From assembly GCA_002478885.1 (NCBI GenBank), contig DLKC01000010.1, positions 62,001 through 126,000 on the forward strand: DNA of 64,000 nucleotides, read 5' to 3'. A model generated the notes under the pieces. The model had not been told where the DNA came from. It made no database searches and was given only the letters and a program-made list of their open reading frames with translations. The position numbers and the translations under genes were made by a program. This document shows positions 25,625-35,058 of this stretch, piece by piece. The DNA comes from Chitinophagaceae bacterium UBA7600. Lineage in GTDB: Bacteria; Bacteroidota; Bacteroidia; Chitinophagales; Chitinophagaceae. Position 1 is the stretch's first letter. Every line of letters begins with the position of its first letter.

Positions 25625-26803
25625 TTATCGTTCTTTCTGTTTAAAGTAAAATGTAAACAAAAAGATGATAAGTCTTATCACCTGGTAGCAGGTATATTGC
25701 CATATTTTTTGAAACAGGTTAAACTTCAGGGCAAATTCACGGGCTGTCAGCAGCTTGCATTCATTGGCGATGATCTGTTCCAATTCTTGAGTTGCTGCTG
25801 TGGCAAAGGAATTGTTCATCACGTCAAGATTCATTTCCACACTTGCATAAGCACTTATATTATTTATGTTGTAAGAGCCAACTATAACAAACCGATTGTC
25901 ACAGGTAGCAATTTTGGCGTGCAGCACTGCATGAGACAGTTCGTACAGTTCCATCTTATTCCTGAATATCCAGCGATAAATATAACGTTCTGCATGTTTG
26001 GCGATCATAATGTCAGATTCGCCCGCCAGTACCAGTTTTACCTTTACGCCACGTCTCACAGCTGCGGATAAACTCTTCCTGAAAGTGCGACCAGGCAGAA
26101 AATAGCTGCTCATCACAATGATCTGCTGCTGCGCACTGCGAAACATTTCAAGGTAACTCGCAGAAACCTGGCTTTGTCTTTGCACCCAATCATTCTTTCG
26201 CACCCGAATCATGCAACCGTTATTTTCGGAAAGTGGGGGAGGCACCAGTGATTGCGAAATTCTTTTTGTTTCAGCGGAAGACCTTGCCCACATTTTTGCA
26301 CAAATATGAAAAAGGTTAAGTGCAACCTCGCCCTGCGCAAGTAATGCAAAATCAAGCCATGCAGGGTCGCCGGGAAGATCGTTATACCGATCTGCAATGT
26401 TGATGCCTCCAACAAGACAATAGCGGGCATCTATCACAATTACTTTATAGTGCATGCGCCGGCCAAAGTAGAAATCGTTGCTTTTAAACACAGGCTCGAA
26501 CATGCGAAAATGTATACCGGCTTCTTTCAACGCTTCAATGTAAGCGGTGGCCATTACCTGCGAAGCAAACCCATCGGTCATTACATAAACATTTACACCT
26601 CTCTTTGCCGCATCCATCAGCGCATCGCCAATATATTTACCGGTGATGTCATCATCAAAAATGTATACTTGCAGGTGAATCGAAAATTTGGCAGCGTCGA
26701 TCAGGTCTTTCAGGCATTGAAAATATTTTTTGCCACCACGAAGTAATTCGGCGGTGTTGTGTGTAGTATAACTGGTAAGTGCCTTCTTAGCATACTGAGC
26801 CAT
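25625..26803 (-). CDS. Phospholipase D-like / cardiolipin synthase-type protein
   Basis: 392 aa from ATG 26803 (MAQYAKKALTSYTTHN), the usual family start. An ATG at 26911 would add 36 residues including a hydrophobic stretch and overlap nagA by 26 bp. It carries two HKD motifs: HYKVIVIDARYCLVGG and HAKIATCDNRFVIVGS, each HxKxxxxD, preceded by HLQVYIFDDD. The C-terminus is a membrane helix (QVIRLIIFLFTFYFKQ). It is expected to transfer or hydrolyse phosphatidyl groups at the inner membrane. It follows nagA on the same strand. Confidence 0.87.
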   Translation of the reverse strand: MAQYAKKALTSYTTHNTAELLRGGKKYFQCLKDLIDAAKFSIHLQVYIFDDDITGKYIGDALMDAAKRGVNVYVMTDGFASQVMATAYIEALKEAGIHFRMFEPVFKSNDFYFGRRMHYKVIVIDARYCLVGGINIADRYNDLPGDPAWLDFALLAQGEVALNLFHICAKMWARSSAETKRISQSLVPPPLSENNGCMIRVRKNDWVQRQSQVSASYLEMFRSAQQQIIVMSSYFLPGRTFRKSLSAAVRRGVKVKLVLAGESDIMIAKHAERYIYRWIFRNKMELYELSHAVLHAKIATCDNRFVIVGSYNINNISAYASVEMNLDVMNNSFATAATQELEQIIANECKLLTAREFALKFNLFQKIWQYTCYQVIRLIIFLFTFYFKQKER

Positions 26804-26885
26804 GGCACAAACTACAAAAGAATTCAATGCAACACAAAGGAGCGTGCCTAGCCCTGTAACATCATCATAAAAGCTAATTGTATAA

Positions 26886-28058
26886 TCAAATGATCTCTTT
26901 GCCTCTAACAAACACTTTCATAACATTAACGGCATCGTCAAACAAAACTATATCGGCATCCCTACCTGCAACAAGTGTTCCCGTTTTATCACTAACCCCG
27001 ATGATGCGTGCAGGTGTTTCTGTTATCATTCTTATTACTTCAGTTAGCGGTATCCCGGCATCTTTCCACATAACGCGCACAAGTTTGTCAGCGGTGGCAA
27101 CACTTCCTGCAAAAGAACTGCGGTCGGGTAGTTTTGCAACACCGTCTTCAATAATCACATCAAGTCCGTTGTCTTTTGCACCGAGCGTGCTTGTAACAAC
27201 ATTTGTTGCCGCTGCGCGCATTGCATCTGTGATCAATGCAATTTTTGATGCTCCCTTTATTTTATAGATCAACTGCAAAAGCGGCACGGGCAAGTGCTTG
27301 CCATCAGCTATTATTTCCACATCAAGCTCATCATGGAGAAAAGCTGCTTCCACAACTCCGGCATAGCGGTAAGCGTTTCTCCTCACTACGCCATTCATGG
27401 CCGAATACAAATGGGTTACAAGGCTGTATCCGTGCTCCATTGCTTTACGTACATCATCGTACAACGCATCGGTGTGAGCGATGGAAGCGATGATATTTTT
27501 TGATGCCACTAAGCGACCCAGTTCAAGAGCACCAGGCAATTCCGGCGCAATACTCCAACGTTTTATACAGTCATATTTCAAAAGTATTTCGTCATATTCC
27601 TCTTTATCAGGATTGCGAATATAGCGGGGATCCTGGGCTCCCCTGTGCTGCATGGCAAAGTACGGACCTTCAATGTGCATACCGGCAAAGGAAGCGCCGT
27701 TCTTGTTAGCGCCGTAAGTTTTATCGTAGCAATCAAGAATGCGCATAATACCGGCCTTGTCACTCGTAAGCGTGGTGGGCATCATTGCTGTTGTACCATG
27801 CTGTGCATGTGTATGTGCTATGCTTAGGAAATCTTCGGGCGAGCCATCCATAAAATCACAGCCACCTCCTCCATGCACATGCATATCTATGAAACCCGGA
27901 GATATAAAATTGTGCTGCGCGTTAATCACTAATGCTCCTTCAATAGCGGGAGGGTCTCGAAAAATCTCTTTAATAATCCCATCTTCAAAAAGTATGGAAG
28001 CATTTTCAATAATCTCATTTGTTGTGATAAGCCTGCCATTTATTATCAACGTTCTCAT
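26886..28058 (-). CDS. nagA: N-acetylglucosamine-6-phosphate deacetylase
   Basis: 390 aa from ATG 28058 (MRTLIINGRLIT). Amidohydrolase-fold motifs are GFIDMHVHGGGGCDFMD (metal His pair), GMHIEGPYF (metal Glu), SIAHTDA, LVTHLYSAMN (metal His) and LITDAMRAAA (catalytic Asp). It removes acetate from GlcNAc-6-phosphate, feeding nagB. FAGSVATADKLVR is also family-typical. TACATTTA (minus strand) upstream of the ATG is near the -7 consensus. Together with nagB 5 kb away it implies use of chitin- or peptidoglycan-derived amino sugar. Confidence 0.95.
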   Translation of the reverse strand: MRTLIINGRLITTNEIIENASILFEDGIIKEIFRDPPAIEGALVINAQHNFISPGFIDMHVHGGGGCDFMDGSPEDFLSIAHTHAQHGTTAMMPTTLTSDKAGIMRILDCYDKTYGANKNGASFAGMHIEGPYFAMQHRGAQDPRYIRNPDKEEYDEILLKYDCIKRWSIAPELPGALELGRLVASKNIIASIAHTDALYDDVRKAMEHGYSLVTHLYSAMNGVVRRNAYRYAGVVEAAFLHDELDVEIIADGKHLPVPLLQLIYKIKGASKIALITDAMRAAATNVVTSTLGAKDNGLDVIIEDGVAKLPDRSSFAGSVATADKLVRVMWKDAGIPLTEVIRMITETPARIIGVSDKTGTLVAGRDADIVLFDDAVNVMKVFVRGKEII

Positions 28059-28126
28059 GTAAACCATTTTCTGAAGGTAAATGTAGTCGTTTATGTAACC
28101 AGCTTTATATCGCTTTGCAGCTTTGC

Positions 28127-28272
28127 TTGCGTCGCACTCCTGTACAATTGGATCAATAAAGAACTGTGCGGAACAAATGCAGCGATACGGCCATCATCAT
28201 TAATCATTAATTGTGGGACGCTGATGGGAAAGATGACGGATATGCCAGCACTCTGCACAAAACGCGATGCAA
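28127..28272. repeat. Dispersed repeat, inverted pair C (right arm decayed)
   Basis: Reverse unit ttgcgtcgcactcctgtac (28127-28145) and degenerate forward unit gcacaaaacgcgatgcaa (28255-28272) followed by cgaag. Gap about 110 bp. It lies between nagA and the downstream end of the three-gene cassette. Confidence 0.7.
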
Positions 28273-28307
28273 CGAAGAGAGAAAGCCGTTAAACAAATAA
28301 AAAATAA

Positions 28308-30188
28308 CTAGCGCGATCTGGTAAAAAGATTTAACATTGGAATATCTACAGCTAAAAATACCTGCCAGCGTGTGCCCTTTGAATCGTATAAAACAGCCTG
28401 ATCCTGCTCAACTTTGCTCAGCAGGGGCATCCATTGATGGCCCACGCCCAACGATATGGGCCAGCGTGGGAAGCCAAGCACGGCATGAATTCCAGGCGCT
28501 ACAATCTGGCTGAGTTTCACCTGCACATCGCCGGCAAGTGAAGACGTGTCTGAAAACCGGAAAGACGTTAATGCACCGATATCGATAACGGAGAAAAACA
28601 AAGAAAGCGATGCGGGAGCCGCACCAGTCCCAAGCCCGGTGCTTAACGTAAAACCAACGGGCGAATAAACGCCGAATGTGCTTTTCGCTTCTTTTTCGCT
28701 AGCAAGTTTCTGGCTGCCATAAAAGGGGCCAACGTAAGCATTGAGGGAGATGTTGACACTCGAGTGTTTTTTTATGGAAGCGCTTCCTGTTGGCAATGCA
28801 ACAGATTCAATCGCGGTTTTAACGTCATCGGAATTTTCGGCTTGTGCAACCTGCGCCATAAAGGTTCCGTATTTGATGACAGCTTTGCGAAAATCTTTGT
28901 AAGCTGCAAATTGCTGATCAGTATAAGCAGGGCGCAATATGCTATCGTAGATACTCACCAGCCGCATAACACCCGGGGCATAATTCTTTTTGTTGATATC
29001 GAGAAAAAGGTTGCTGACATCACCGGCTACGTTTACAAAAGTGCCATAATGGCTACTAAAGGGAAGTGTTTTGAAGGTTGTGTTCAACTGATCGCTGATA
29101 TTGAACAACCCGGTAACAGCTTGAAAGTAGTGGAAGTAATCGCTGTAGTTGATATCTTTTTTTACCTGTGCTTTTAGTTCTGCTATCACCTGTTCGATCT
29201 CGCTCACTTTGGTCTCTAGCATTGTAACAAGCTCTTTGCTGTGTGCAATAAACTCCTGCGATTTTTCCATGTATGCTTGCAGTGTTTTGCCGTTGCTGAA
29301 CTTTATTCCACCAGCCTTTGCATATAGTAGGCCGAGGTATAGCTGGAATGCGTCTTTGTTTTTGACAAGCATTACTATAGAATCTTTGGTAACCCAATAT
29401 TGTTTGTCATTTTCTGCCGAACTTTTCAAAGAAGTGGAAATAAGTTGTACTGATTTTAGCACAGCGTTGAGATCGGTAGCATCAGCCGCGTTATCGCTTT
29501 CAGTGAAGTCTATGTCTTCGATGATCTGCCCTGGATGTACGTCGCTTCTTAGTTCCCTGGTAATAAACAAACCATACAGCAGTATTTCTTTCAGCGGTTT
29601 GTTGTTATTGAAAAAAGCAGCGAACGCAGGATCGTTTACAACGACTGGAAATGTATTGTATAGATTGTCGAGATCGTTCATAAAGGCTTCCCGAAGTGCT
29701 TGTATATACGAAGAGAACTGATAAATATCAACGTCGATCGTTTTTAAAAGGCTATAAGTATTTGCAAACAAAACCGTGAGATGATGAAATCTGGGGTCAT
29801 CGAGTTTCTTTTTAAAGTCTTCAAAAAAAACGATTGAAAGTTCCTGTTTAGTTCTTTCAACAAGAAATTTGGCAAGCCCATCTGCGATGTTTGTTACATC
29901 GAGGCCGCCAACGGATGTTGCCAGCGATGATAATGGCAGAATGCCGGCTCTTGTAAGCGCGGGATTAAAATAGTCTTTTGTGAATGGATTTTGCTCAAAT
30001 GTGGTGCCCACTGTTTCATCCTGGTCGGCAAAGTAGAGCGCAAATATGGAATCGATCTTCGGGTCGGTGCCAAACTTTCCATTTTTAAGATAAGAGGAAA
30101 GTATGAGCGCATCACGTACCGGTCTTTGAGCTATGGAGGCACCTGCTAACAGCAGCGTGGCAATACAAAAGGTGATGATCTTTTTCAT
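28308..30188 (-). CDS. Secreted or outer-membrane protein of the subtilase cassette
   Basis: 626 aa with a clear signal peptide (MKKIITFCIATLLLAGASIAQ). Residues about 60-480 are largely helical, with a probable coiled coil around 320-350 (SKELVTMLETKVSEIEQVIAELKAQVKK). The last 150 residues or so alternate short strands with turns (FTLSTGLGTG, LSLFFSVIDIGALTSF, WQVFLAVDIPMLNLFTRSR), suggesting a small beta-barrel or outer-membrane-associated domain. No family recognised. Its ATG overlaps the subtilase stop by 4 bp (ATGA), so the two are co-translated. Third gene of the cassette. Confidence 0.75.
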   Translation of the reverse strand: MKKIITFCIATLLLAGASIAQRPVRDALILSSYLKNGKFGTDPKIDSIFALYFADQDETVGTTFEQNPFTKDYFNPALTRAGILPLSSLATSVGGLDVTNIADGLAKFLVERTKQELSIVFFEDFKKKLDDPRFHHLTVLFANTYSLLKTIDVDIYQFSSYIQALREAFMNDLDNLYNTFPVVVNDPAFAAFFNNNKPLKEILLYGLFITRELRSDVHPGQIIEDIDFTESDNAADATDLNAVLKSVQLISTSLKSSAENDKQYWVTKDSIVMLVKNKDAFQLYLGLLYAKAGGIKFSNGKTLQAYMEKSQEFIAHSKELVTMLETKVSEIEQVIAELKAQVKKDINYSDYFHYFQAVTGLFNISDQLNTTFKTLPFSSHYGTFVNVAGDVSNLFLDINKKNYAPGVMRLVSIYDSILRPAYTDQQFAAYKDFRKAVIKYGTFMAQVAQAENSDDVKTAIESVALPTGSASIKKHSSVNISLNAYVGPFYGSQKLASEKEAKSTFGVYSPVGFTLSTGLGTGAAPASLSLFFSVIDIGALTSFRFSDTSSLAGDVQVKLSQIVAPGIHAVLGFPRWPISLGVGHQWMPLLSKVEQDQAVLYDSKGTRWQVFLAVDIPMLNLFTRSR

Positions 30189-31339
30189 GAGGTTATATTT
30201 AACAGGTTAAAATAAAATTCATCACTGTTCCGGTAATCGAATGATGCAGGCTGTATGGAACAACTGTTTAGTAAATTCAGTAGTTCTGCCCGCGATGTTG
30301 AAGTGGCGCCGTTCATTTTCCTGACCGAAATACACAGGGCTACAATGCCACTTAAAAATGCGGTACACATACTACATCCGGGCAGTGCTTCGTAAAATTT
30401 TGGCGGTATGTATGTTGAGAAATAGTTTACGAACGGCCCCACTATATTTAAAGAAGCACTTACATCGTTATGCCGGTCGAGATATCCTTCATTAATGGCA
30501 GCAACAGACAAAACACCCTTTTCAGATGCAGGAAAGAAAAGCCTTCCTTCTTTCAGGTCGGCTTTGTCGCCGGCTGCCGCTATCAACAAGATATTCATTG
30601 CTGAAAGCGCTGCTATTTTATTCTTTAATGCTTCGAGTGAATCTTTCCATTCCTGTGTTGGATTATCGCGATTGGTTTGCAGACTAAAGCTCATATTAAC
30701 GATATCTGCTCCACTTGAAACTGCCACGTCTAATGCATCAATGATATTGTTGAAATTATCGGGATCGGCAATGTCTTTCTCGTCACCCAGCACTTTAAGA
30801 ATAATCAACTCACATTTGGGTGCAACGCCGATCAGGCCATTGATGGCATTGCTACGGGCACCGATTATACCGGCAACATGCGTTCCATGGCCCGAATAAT
30901 CTATTTCATCTTTTACGGCGGTAAAGTCTTGGTAGAGTGTAATCCCGGTTTTAATGTCTTCATGGTCTTTAAAAATACCAGTATCAAGTACCGCAACTTT
31001 TACTCCTTGCCCACCTGCCCTTTTCCAATCTGCAGGAACTTGTTTAAGCCGTGCGTTCCAATTGGTCAAAATGGGGCTCTCAGCAAAATAACTGTTGGCG
31101 GCCGGCTGAAAATGCGGCAGCACTGTAGTTGCTTCTTCCATAAGCCCGCCCGCCCAATAGAAAAAACCCTCACGGTCTTTATACCATTTCTTGCCGTTCG
31201 TGGCTGTGTTTACGAAAGGGAAGCCTTCGAAGCGAAAGCCCTTCTCTACTACGCCGGCGATGCTTGATTTATCTGATAGCGTTACCGGTATGGCTGTTCT
31301 TTTGTTGAGTTTGTCAACGGTTACGACAAGTTGTGCCAT
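30185..31339 (-). CDS. S8 family subtilisin-like serine protease without signal peptide
   Basis: 384 aa. The catalytic triad is present: Asp in VKVAVLDTGIF, His in YSGHGTHVAGIIGA and Ser in LPGCSMCTAFLSG. The usual GTSMAxP is altered to GCSMCTAF, and the oxyanion-hole Asn (normally AAGN) is Asp in LLIAAAGDKADL. There is no signal peptide, so the enzyme is likely cytosolic or membrane-recruited. The first 125 residues are an unusual N-terminal region (VTVDKLNKRTAIPVTLSD..). The start is 2 bp after the membrane-protein stop. Second gene of the cassette. Confidence 0.88.
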   Translation of the reverse strand: MAQLVVTVDKLNKRTAIPVTLSDKSSIAGVVEKGFRFEGFPFVNTATNGKKWYKDREGFFYWAGGLMEEATTVLPHFQPAANSYFAESPILTNWNARLKQVPADWKRAGGQGVKVAVLDTGIFKDHEDIKTGITLYQDFTAVKDEIDYSGHGTHVAGIIGARSNAINGLIGVAPKCELIILKVLGDEKDIADPDNFNNIIDALDVAVSSGADIVNMSFSLQTNRDNPTQEWKDSLEALKNKIAALSAMNILLIAAAGDKADLKEGRLFFPASEKGVLSVAAINEGYLDRHNDVSASLNIVGPFVNYFSTYIPPKFYEALPGCSMCTAFLSGIVALCISVRKMNGATSTSRAELLNLLNSCSIQPASFDYRNSDEFYFNLLNITS

Positions 31340-31341
31340 AG

Positions 31342-32769
31342 TTAACCAACGGCCTCCTGTTCCGGCTGATTGTTGCTGTTAACGTTTATTGTTACCGGGT
31401 GAACCGGAGGCTGCGGACTTTGCTGTGGCAGGGTTAAAGGGCGTGTCGGTTCCTGCCTGCCTGAGCCCCGCAGGTTTATAATTTTATTTAAGGAATCGAA
31501 CCAGAAAGGTGCACCAAGGCACACCGCAAACGCAAGCAACAAAAACCCTAAAAACTTTACGGCATGAACAGAAGAGGATAATACATATCCCACTTTTAAA
31601 ACGATCCAATGATTATCATATAAACTTTTTAATGCAAATGACCTGCATGCATCCAGGTTGCTGCATTTTTTCGCACTCGTATCTGCCTGCAGTTTTACCA
31701 TTGCCTGATCAAATTCATCCTTGTATTTTTTTATCACCGCCGCACTGTCTGCCGCTCTTCCATAATCGCTCCAACCGAGCGCCATTAACATCGTCATGTC
31801 TTTGATGTCGGTATTAAGCATTGTATCCACTTTTGCAAATTTTGCATCCACATTTTTTCGGTATGCGTAATCGGTGCTGTCGGCAGCTGCCGGCAAATTG
31901 TTGGTGTCGTTTTTTTGTTTTGGATGCTGGCTGCTGTAAGCAATTGCAGACTGTACCACCTGTTGCCGCAGGTTGTCGCTTTTCGAGAGTTTTTTTGTGA
32001 TGGAGACTACATCCACATTAAAAGTGATGGCGAGAATGAGGCCAATAAGAAATAAAATCGCCTGGGTTTGCCTCTTATACCAGCCCGATACGCGGTTCAT
32101 CGTATCGTCAAACCATTCTTCCAACTTTTTAGTGAATGTTTCCAGGTTGTAAATGCTGTTCTTCAAATGCAGTTGTAAAATTTCGAGGGTGTCTTTTTCC
32201 ACCAGGTTATTTGCAGGCAAGTGGTCCGTGGCATAACAGTGCGCATAATATTCCAGCAGCACCTTTATTTTTACCACATCATTGCCATGCAACAATTCAC
32301 TTTTTATATCAGCAAGGTTTTGGGTATTACTTTGCCGGCTCACATAAAACTGTGCTATCGATTCCAGCTTTGCATCGAAGTCTTTTTTTAAAACATCGAG
32401 TAGCACTGTAGAAAAATTACTTGTTTTTATATACGATGGTTTTGAAAAAACTTTGTTCTCGCCGTAATTTTTAATAAGTGGATGATCATAAAAATAGTCG
32501 CCGAGTTTTTTTTCTTTGGGGTCAGGCCGGCCTGTAAATATCCAGGCAAACTCACAAATATATTCCCAAACGCCAATGGATATACTTTGCCAGCGTGTAT
32601 GGTCTGGCGTGTTGGAAAGCATGCTTTCAACAATGCCTTTGCGCAGCATTCTTGCGCGCAGCGCCAGCGCCGTTGCAATCAGTTCATTGATGGAAGTTGC
32701 CAGCAGGCTGTACAGCAGAAAGATAAAAACAAGACCAAGGGTTATATCAAGAATTGGTGTGTTAAACAT
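31342..32769 (-). CDS. Membrane protein of unknown function, first gene of the subtilase cassette
   Basis: 475 aa. An N-terminal membrane helix (ITLGLVFIFLLYSLLATSINELIATALAL), a cytosolic helical stretch, a central helix after the distinctive WFDDTMNRVSGWYKRQTQAILFLIGLIL, a probable periplasmic segment with CSNLDACRSF, and a third helix (FLGFLLLAFAVCLGAPFWF), followed by a Pro/Gln-rich cytosolic tail. The FDDTMNRVSGWYKR block is recognisably conserved in bacterial proteins of unknown role. It probably anchors or controls the co-transcribed subtilase. Confidence 0.75.
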   Translation of the reverse strand: MFNTPILDITLGLVFIFLLYSLLATSINELIATALALRARMLRKGIVESMLSNTPDHTRWQSISIGVWEYICEFAWIFTGRPDPKEKKLGDYFYDHPLIKNYGENKVFSKPSYIKTSNFSTVLLDVLKKDFDAKLESIAQFYVSRQSNTQNLADIKSELLHGNDVVKIKVLLEYYAHCYATDHLPANNLVEKDTLEILQLHLKNSIYNLETFTKKLEEWFDDTMNRVSGWYKRQTQAILFLIGLILAITFNVDVVSITKKLSKSDNLRQQVVQSAIAYSSQHPKQKNDTNNLPAAADSTDYAYRKNVDAKFAKVDTMLNTDIKDMTMLMALGWSDYGRAADSAAVIKKYKDEFDQAMVKLQADTSAKKCSNLDACRSFALKSLYDNHWIVLKVGYVLSSSVHAVKFLGFLLLAFAVCLGAPFWFDSLNKIINLRGSGRQEPTRPLTLPQQSPQPPVHPVTINVNSNNQPEQEAVG

Positions 32770-32837
32770 GATCGGTCATTTATGGTTTTACTTTATGGCT
32801 GCATGGTTTGTTATGATACCGGCTGCAGCGCATATGT

Positions 32838-33092
32838 CATCGCCTGTTGCGTCGCACTCTTGTACTGTTGATTAATATGCAGCCACTGCCGGTTTGCGTT
32901 ATCTAAATTACAAAACCGTAAAGGTATTTCTCCAAGTATTTACACGTAATGATTGTGCGGCAGATATAAAGGTACTGTACTGTTTAAAACCGCATCTTTT
33001 TAAGCAAATAACCTGCTGCATTTCAATTTTATGCCAGCTACCTTGTTGCATAGCGTTACGAACGAATAAGTGTGCGACGCAACAGGCGATGA
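32838..33092. repeat. Dispersed repeat, inverted pair D (perfect arms)
   Basis: Left unit ttgcgtcgcactcttgtac (32847-32865) with upstream tgtcatcgcctg; right unit gaataagtgtgcgacgcaa (33064-33082) with downstream caggcgatgaca. Outer extension plus the inner gtgcgac form about 23 bp of perfect complementarity. The gap is 198 bp, the longest in the window. The outer gccgggtac end is at 33107-33115. Confidence 0.92.
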
Positions 33093-33190
33093 CACAAAGA
33101 ACAAATGCCGGGTACACAAAATCTACTCCTGCATTTTTATCGTATTCTTTCAACTCATACTAAAGAACCAGCAACTCATGCATAGAACCG

Positions 33191-33220
33191 TTGGGCGGCG
33201 GCTGCCATAAAATAATTTTG
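33191..33220 (+). promoter_or_regulatory. Promoter of the cytochrome c gene
   Basis: -33 TTG (33191-33193), 19 bp spacer, -7 box TAATTTTG (33213-33220), an exact consensus match. Leader to the ATG about 30 nt. Confidence 0.7.
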
Positions 33221-33253
33221 AACCCACTAAGAAAAGCACAAAAAACAATCAAC

Positions 33254-34210
33254 ATGAAACGATTAAAAAAAATAGTGAAATGGACGGGTATAAACCTTCT
33301 TATACTGGTTGTGGTGATCGCCGCTGTTACGGGCATGCGGCAGAACCTGCATTTTGATGCACCATACCCCAACATAAAGGCATCGGCAGACAGCGCGATT
33401 ATTGCAAGGGGCAGGCACCTGGTTTTTGGCGCCGCGCATTGCATCAATTGTCACAATGCGAACAATCCTGATTCGCTGGCGGCTTTAGGGCTTGATGTTC
33501 CATTATCTGGAGCCGTAAAATTTGAACTGCCAGTTGGTGATATTTATTCTAAAAATATTACACCCGACAGGGAAACAGGTATTGGAAAATTTACCGATGG
33601 GGAAATTGCCAGGGTTTTGCGTTACGGCGTGCACCCCGATGGAAAACCTGTATTTGACTTTATGCCTTTTCACGATATGAGCGACGAAGATCTTACTGCG
33701 GTTATCAGTTATCTGCGGGCGCAAAAGCCAGTTTATAACCGGGTGCCGGAGAATGATCCGAACATTATTGGCAACCTCGTGATCGCTTATCTTGTAAAAC
33801 CTGTAGGTCCGAGCGGGCCTGTGCCTGCCTCGGTAAAGAAAGACAGTACCGCTGCATATGGTCAATACCTTGTAAACAGTATTGCGGAATGTAACGGGTG
33901 CCATACGCAGCGCGATCTTTCCGGTGCATATGTTGGGGAACCTTTTGCAGGCGGAGGAAAGTTTGAAGAGAAAGGAGTGGTTTTTTATCCACCAAATATT
34001 ACTACCGATTCAAGCTCACGCATATTTGGCTGGCAAGAAGCTGATTTTATTAATCGTTTCCGCATGGGTAAACTTATTCCGCAAAGCCCGATGCCATGGA
34101 ATGCTTATAAAACAATGGATGATGTTGAACTGAAAGCGATATACAGGTATTTAAAAACGATAAAGCCCGCCAAGGCACCTGTTTTTGATCAACAGCTTGC
34201 TGAAAAATAA
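33254..34210 (+). CDS. Membrane-anchored dihaem cytochrome c
   Basis: 318 aa from ATG 33254. The longer frame would start inside the promoter. An N-terminal uncleaved helix (LLILVVVIAAV, residues 15-25) anchors the protein; two haem-binding sites follow, CINCH (63-67) and CNGCH (213-217), each in a class I cytochrome c domain with distal Met candidates (FMPFH, SPMPW). It resembles the cytochrome subunits of alcohol/gluconate dehydrogenases or isoquinoline oxidoreductases, but no dehydrogenase gene is adjacent. Periplasmic electron carrier. Followed by a terminator. Confidence 0.9.
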   Translation: MKRLKKIVKWTGINLLILVVVIAAVTGMRQNLHFDAPYPNIKASADSAIIARGRHLVFGAAHCINCHNANNPDSLAALGLDVPLSGAVKFELPVGDIYSKNITPDRETGIGKFTDGEIARVLRYGVHPDGKPVFDFMPFHDMSDEDLTAVISYLRAQKPVYNRVPENDPNIIGNLVIAYLVKPVGPSGPVPASVKKDSTAAYGQYLVNSIAECNGCHTQRDLSGAYVGEPFAGGGKFEEKGVVFYPPNITTDSSSRIFGWQEADFINRFRMGKLIPQSPMPWNAYKTMDDVELKAIYRYLKTIKPAKAPVFDQQLAEK

Positions 34211-34248
34211 GTGATGTTTGGTTCCGTTGCAACCATGATAATGCCAAT

Positions 34249-34277
34249 AAAAAACTCTTCGCCAGGAAGAGTTTTTT
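34249..34277 (+). terminator. Terminator after the cytochrome c gene
   Basis: Stem aaaaaactcttc (34249-34260) / gaagagtttttt (34266-34277), loop gccag; perfect 12 bp with the T run on the plus strand. The A run on the other side would let it act for the convergent sdpI transcript too. Confidence 0.85.
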
Positions 34278-34353
34278 GTTCGTAGCATTTACAGCAGTAA
34301 TCATTGGGTGATGAGTAATTTAATGCAGCTGTTTATGCAAGCTATAAAATACG

Positions 34354-35040
34354 TTATTGCTCATGGCTTGCGGTATGATCATTTTCAACATGATTGATCC
34401 GGTTGAATTCTAAATAAGAATAAACAACAGGGATGAGCGCCATGAGAAATACACCCGTCCCCATTACAATTCCTGCCGGGAGATCGGGAAGAAAAAATAC
34501 AGCAATAGCCAACGCAATACCACCGTAGAACCAGATTTTTCCAGCCAGCTCATGTGTTTTACGCCATACCGTTTCACTTGAAAGCGTCCATGGCGTTCTT
34601 ATGCCTACAAAGAAATTGGAGCGTACCGTGCGCAGGTAGTTACCCAGCAAGGCAAAAAATAATAGCATCCCCGAAAGAAATAATTTCAGCTGCAGCGGCT
34701 GACCACCGGAAGTTGTTTGTGTGATAAACAAAAATATACCCAGCAGAAATACATGTATCAGCATGCGTATATTCTGGTAAGAACTGCCAAACGATTCATA
34801 ATTCTTTTTGCGTGGGTCTATCCGGGGAATAAAAAAAAGCACAAAATAGATCACGATGTTTAGAAAGGGCATAAGCAGTAGGGCAAATGCTTTGCCGGAG
34901 TAATCATCGGGCTCGCCTTTAAAATTAAAATGTGTTGGTACCTGGTCGGGCGTTTTATTCCAGACGACCATCGCATAGATGAATGGCAGGAGCAACAAGA
35001 GCCATATAATAAATTCTTTTTTGCGGTTAACCTGTTTCAT
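34354..35040 (-). CDS. sdpI: SdpI-like immunity membrane protein (DUF1648 + SdpI)
   Basis: 228 aa with six membrane helices. The N-terminal DUF1648 portion has the family's PTHFNFKGEPDDYSGK motif; the C-terminal SdpI part has VRSNFFVGIRTPWTLSSETVWRKTHELAGKIWFYGG. In Bacillus, SdpI confers immunity to the SdpC toxin and sequesters SdpR. No toxin gene is present here, so the pair may defend against toxins of others or sense envelope stress. Starts 18 bp after sdpR on the same strand. Confidence 0.92.
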   Translation of the reverse strand: MKQVNRKKEFIIWLLLLLPFIYAMVVWNKTPDQVPTHFNFKGEPDDYSGKAFALLLMPFLNIVIYFVLFFIPRIDPRKKNYESFGSSYQNIRMLIHVFLLGIFLFITQTTSGGQPLQLKLFLSGMLLFFALLGNYLRTVRSNFFVGIRTPWTLSSETVWRKTHELAGKIWFYGGIALAIAVFFLPDLPAGIVMGTGVFLMALIPVVYSYLEFNRINHVENDHTASHEQ

Positions 35041-35058
35041 ATTATTTGTTTGATAGTG

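Larger units (their letters stand above)
32770..33253. other. 484 bp divergent gap
   Basis: Between the subtilase cassette and the cytochrome gene. It holds dispersed-repeat pair D and, at the right end, the cytochrome promoter. No ORF with support is seen; no clear promoter for the cassette was found. Confidence 0.6.

Noticed and set aside
26803..26911. Longer N-terminus of the PLD-like protein from ATG 26911
   Set aside because: It would overlap nagA by 26 bp; the shorter start matches the usual family beginning, though the hydrophobic extension keeps the longer form possible.
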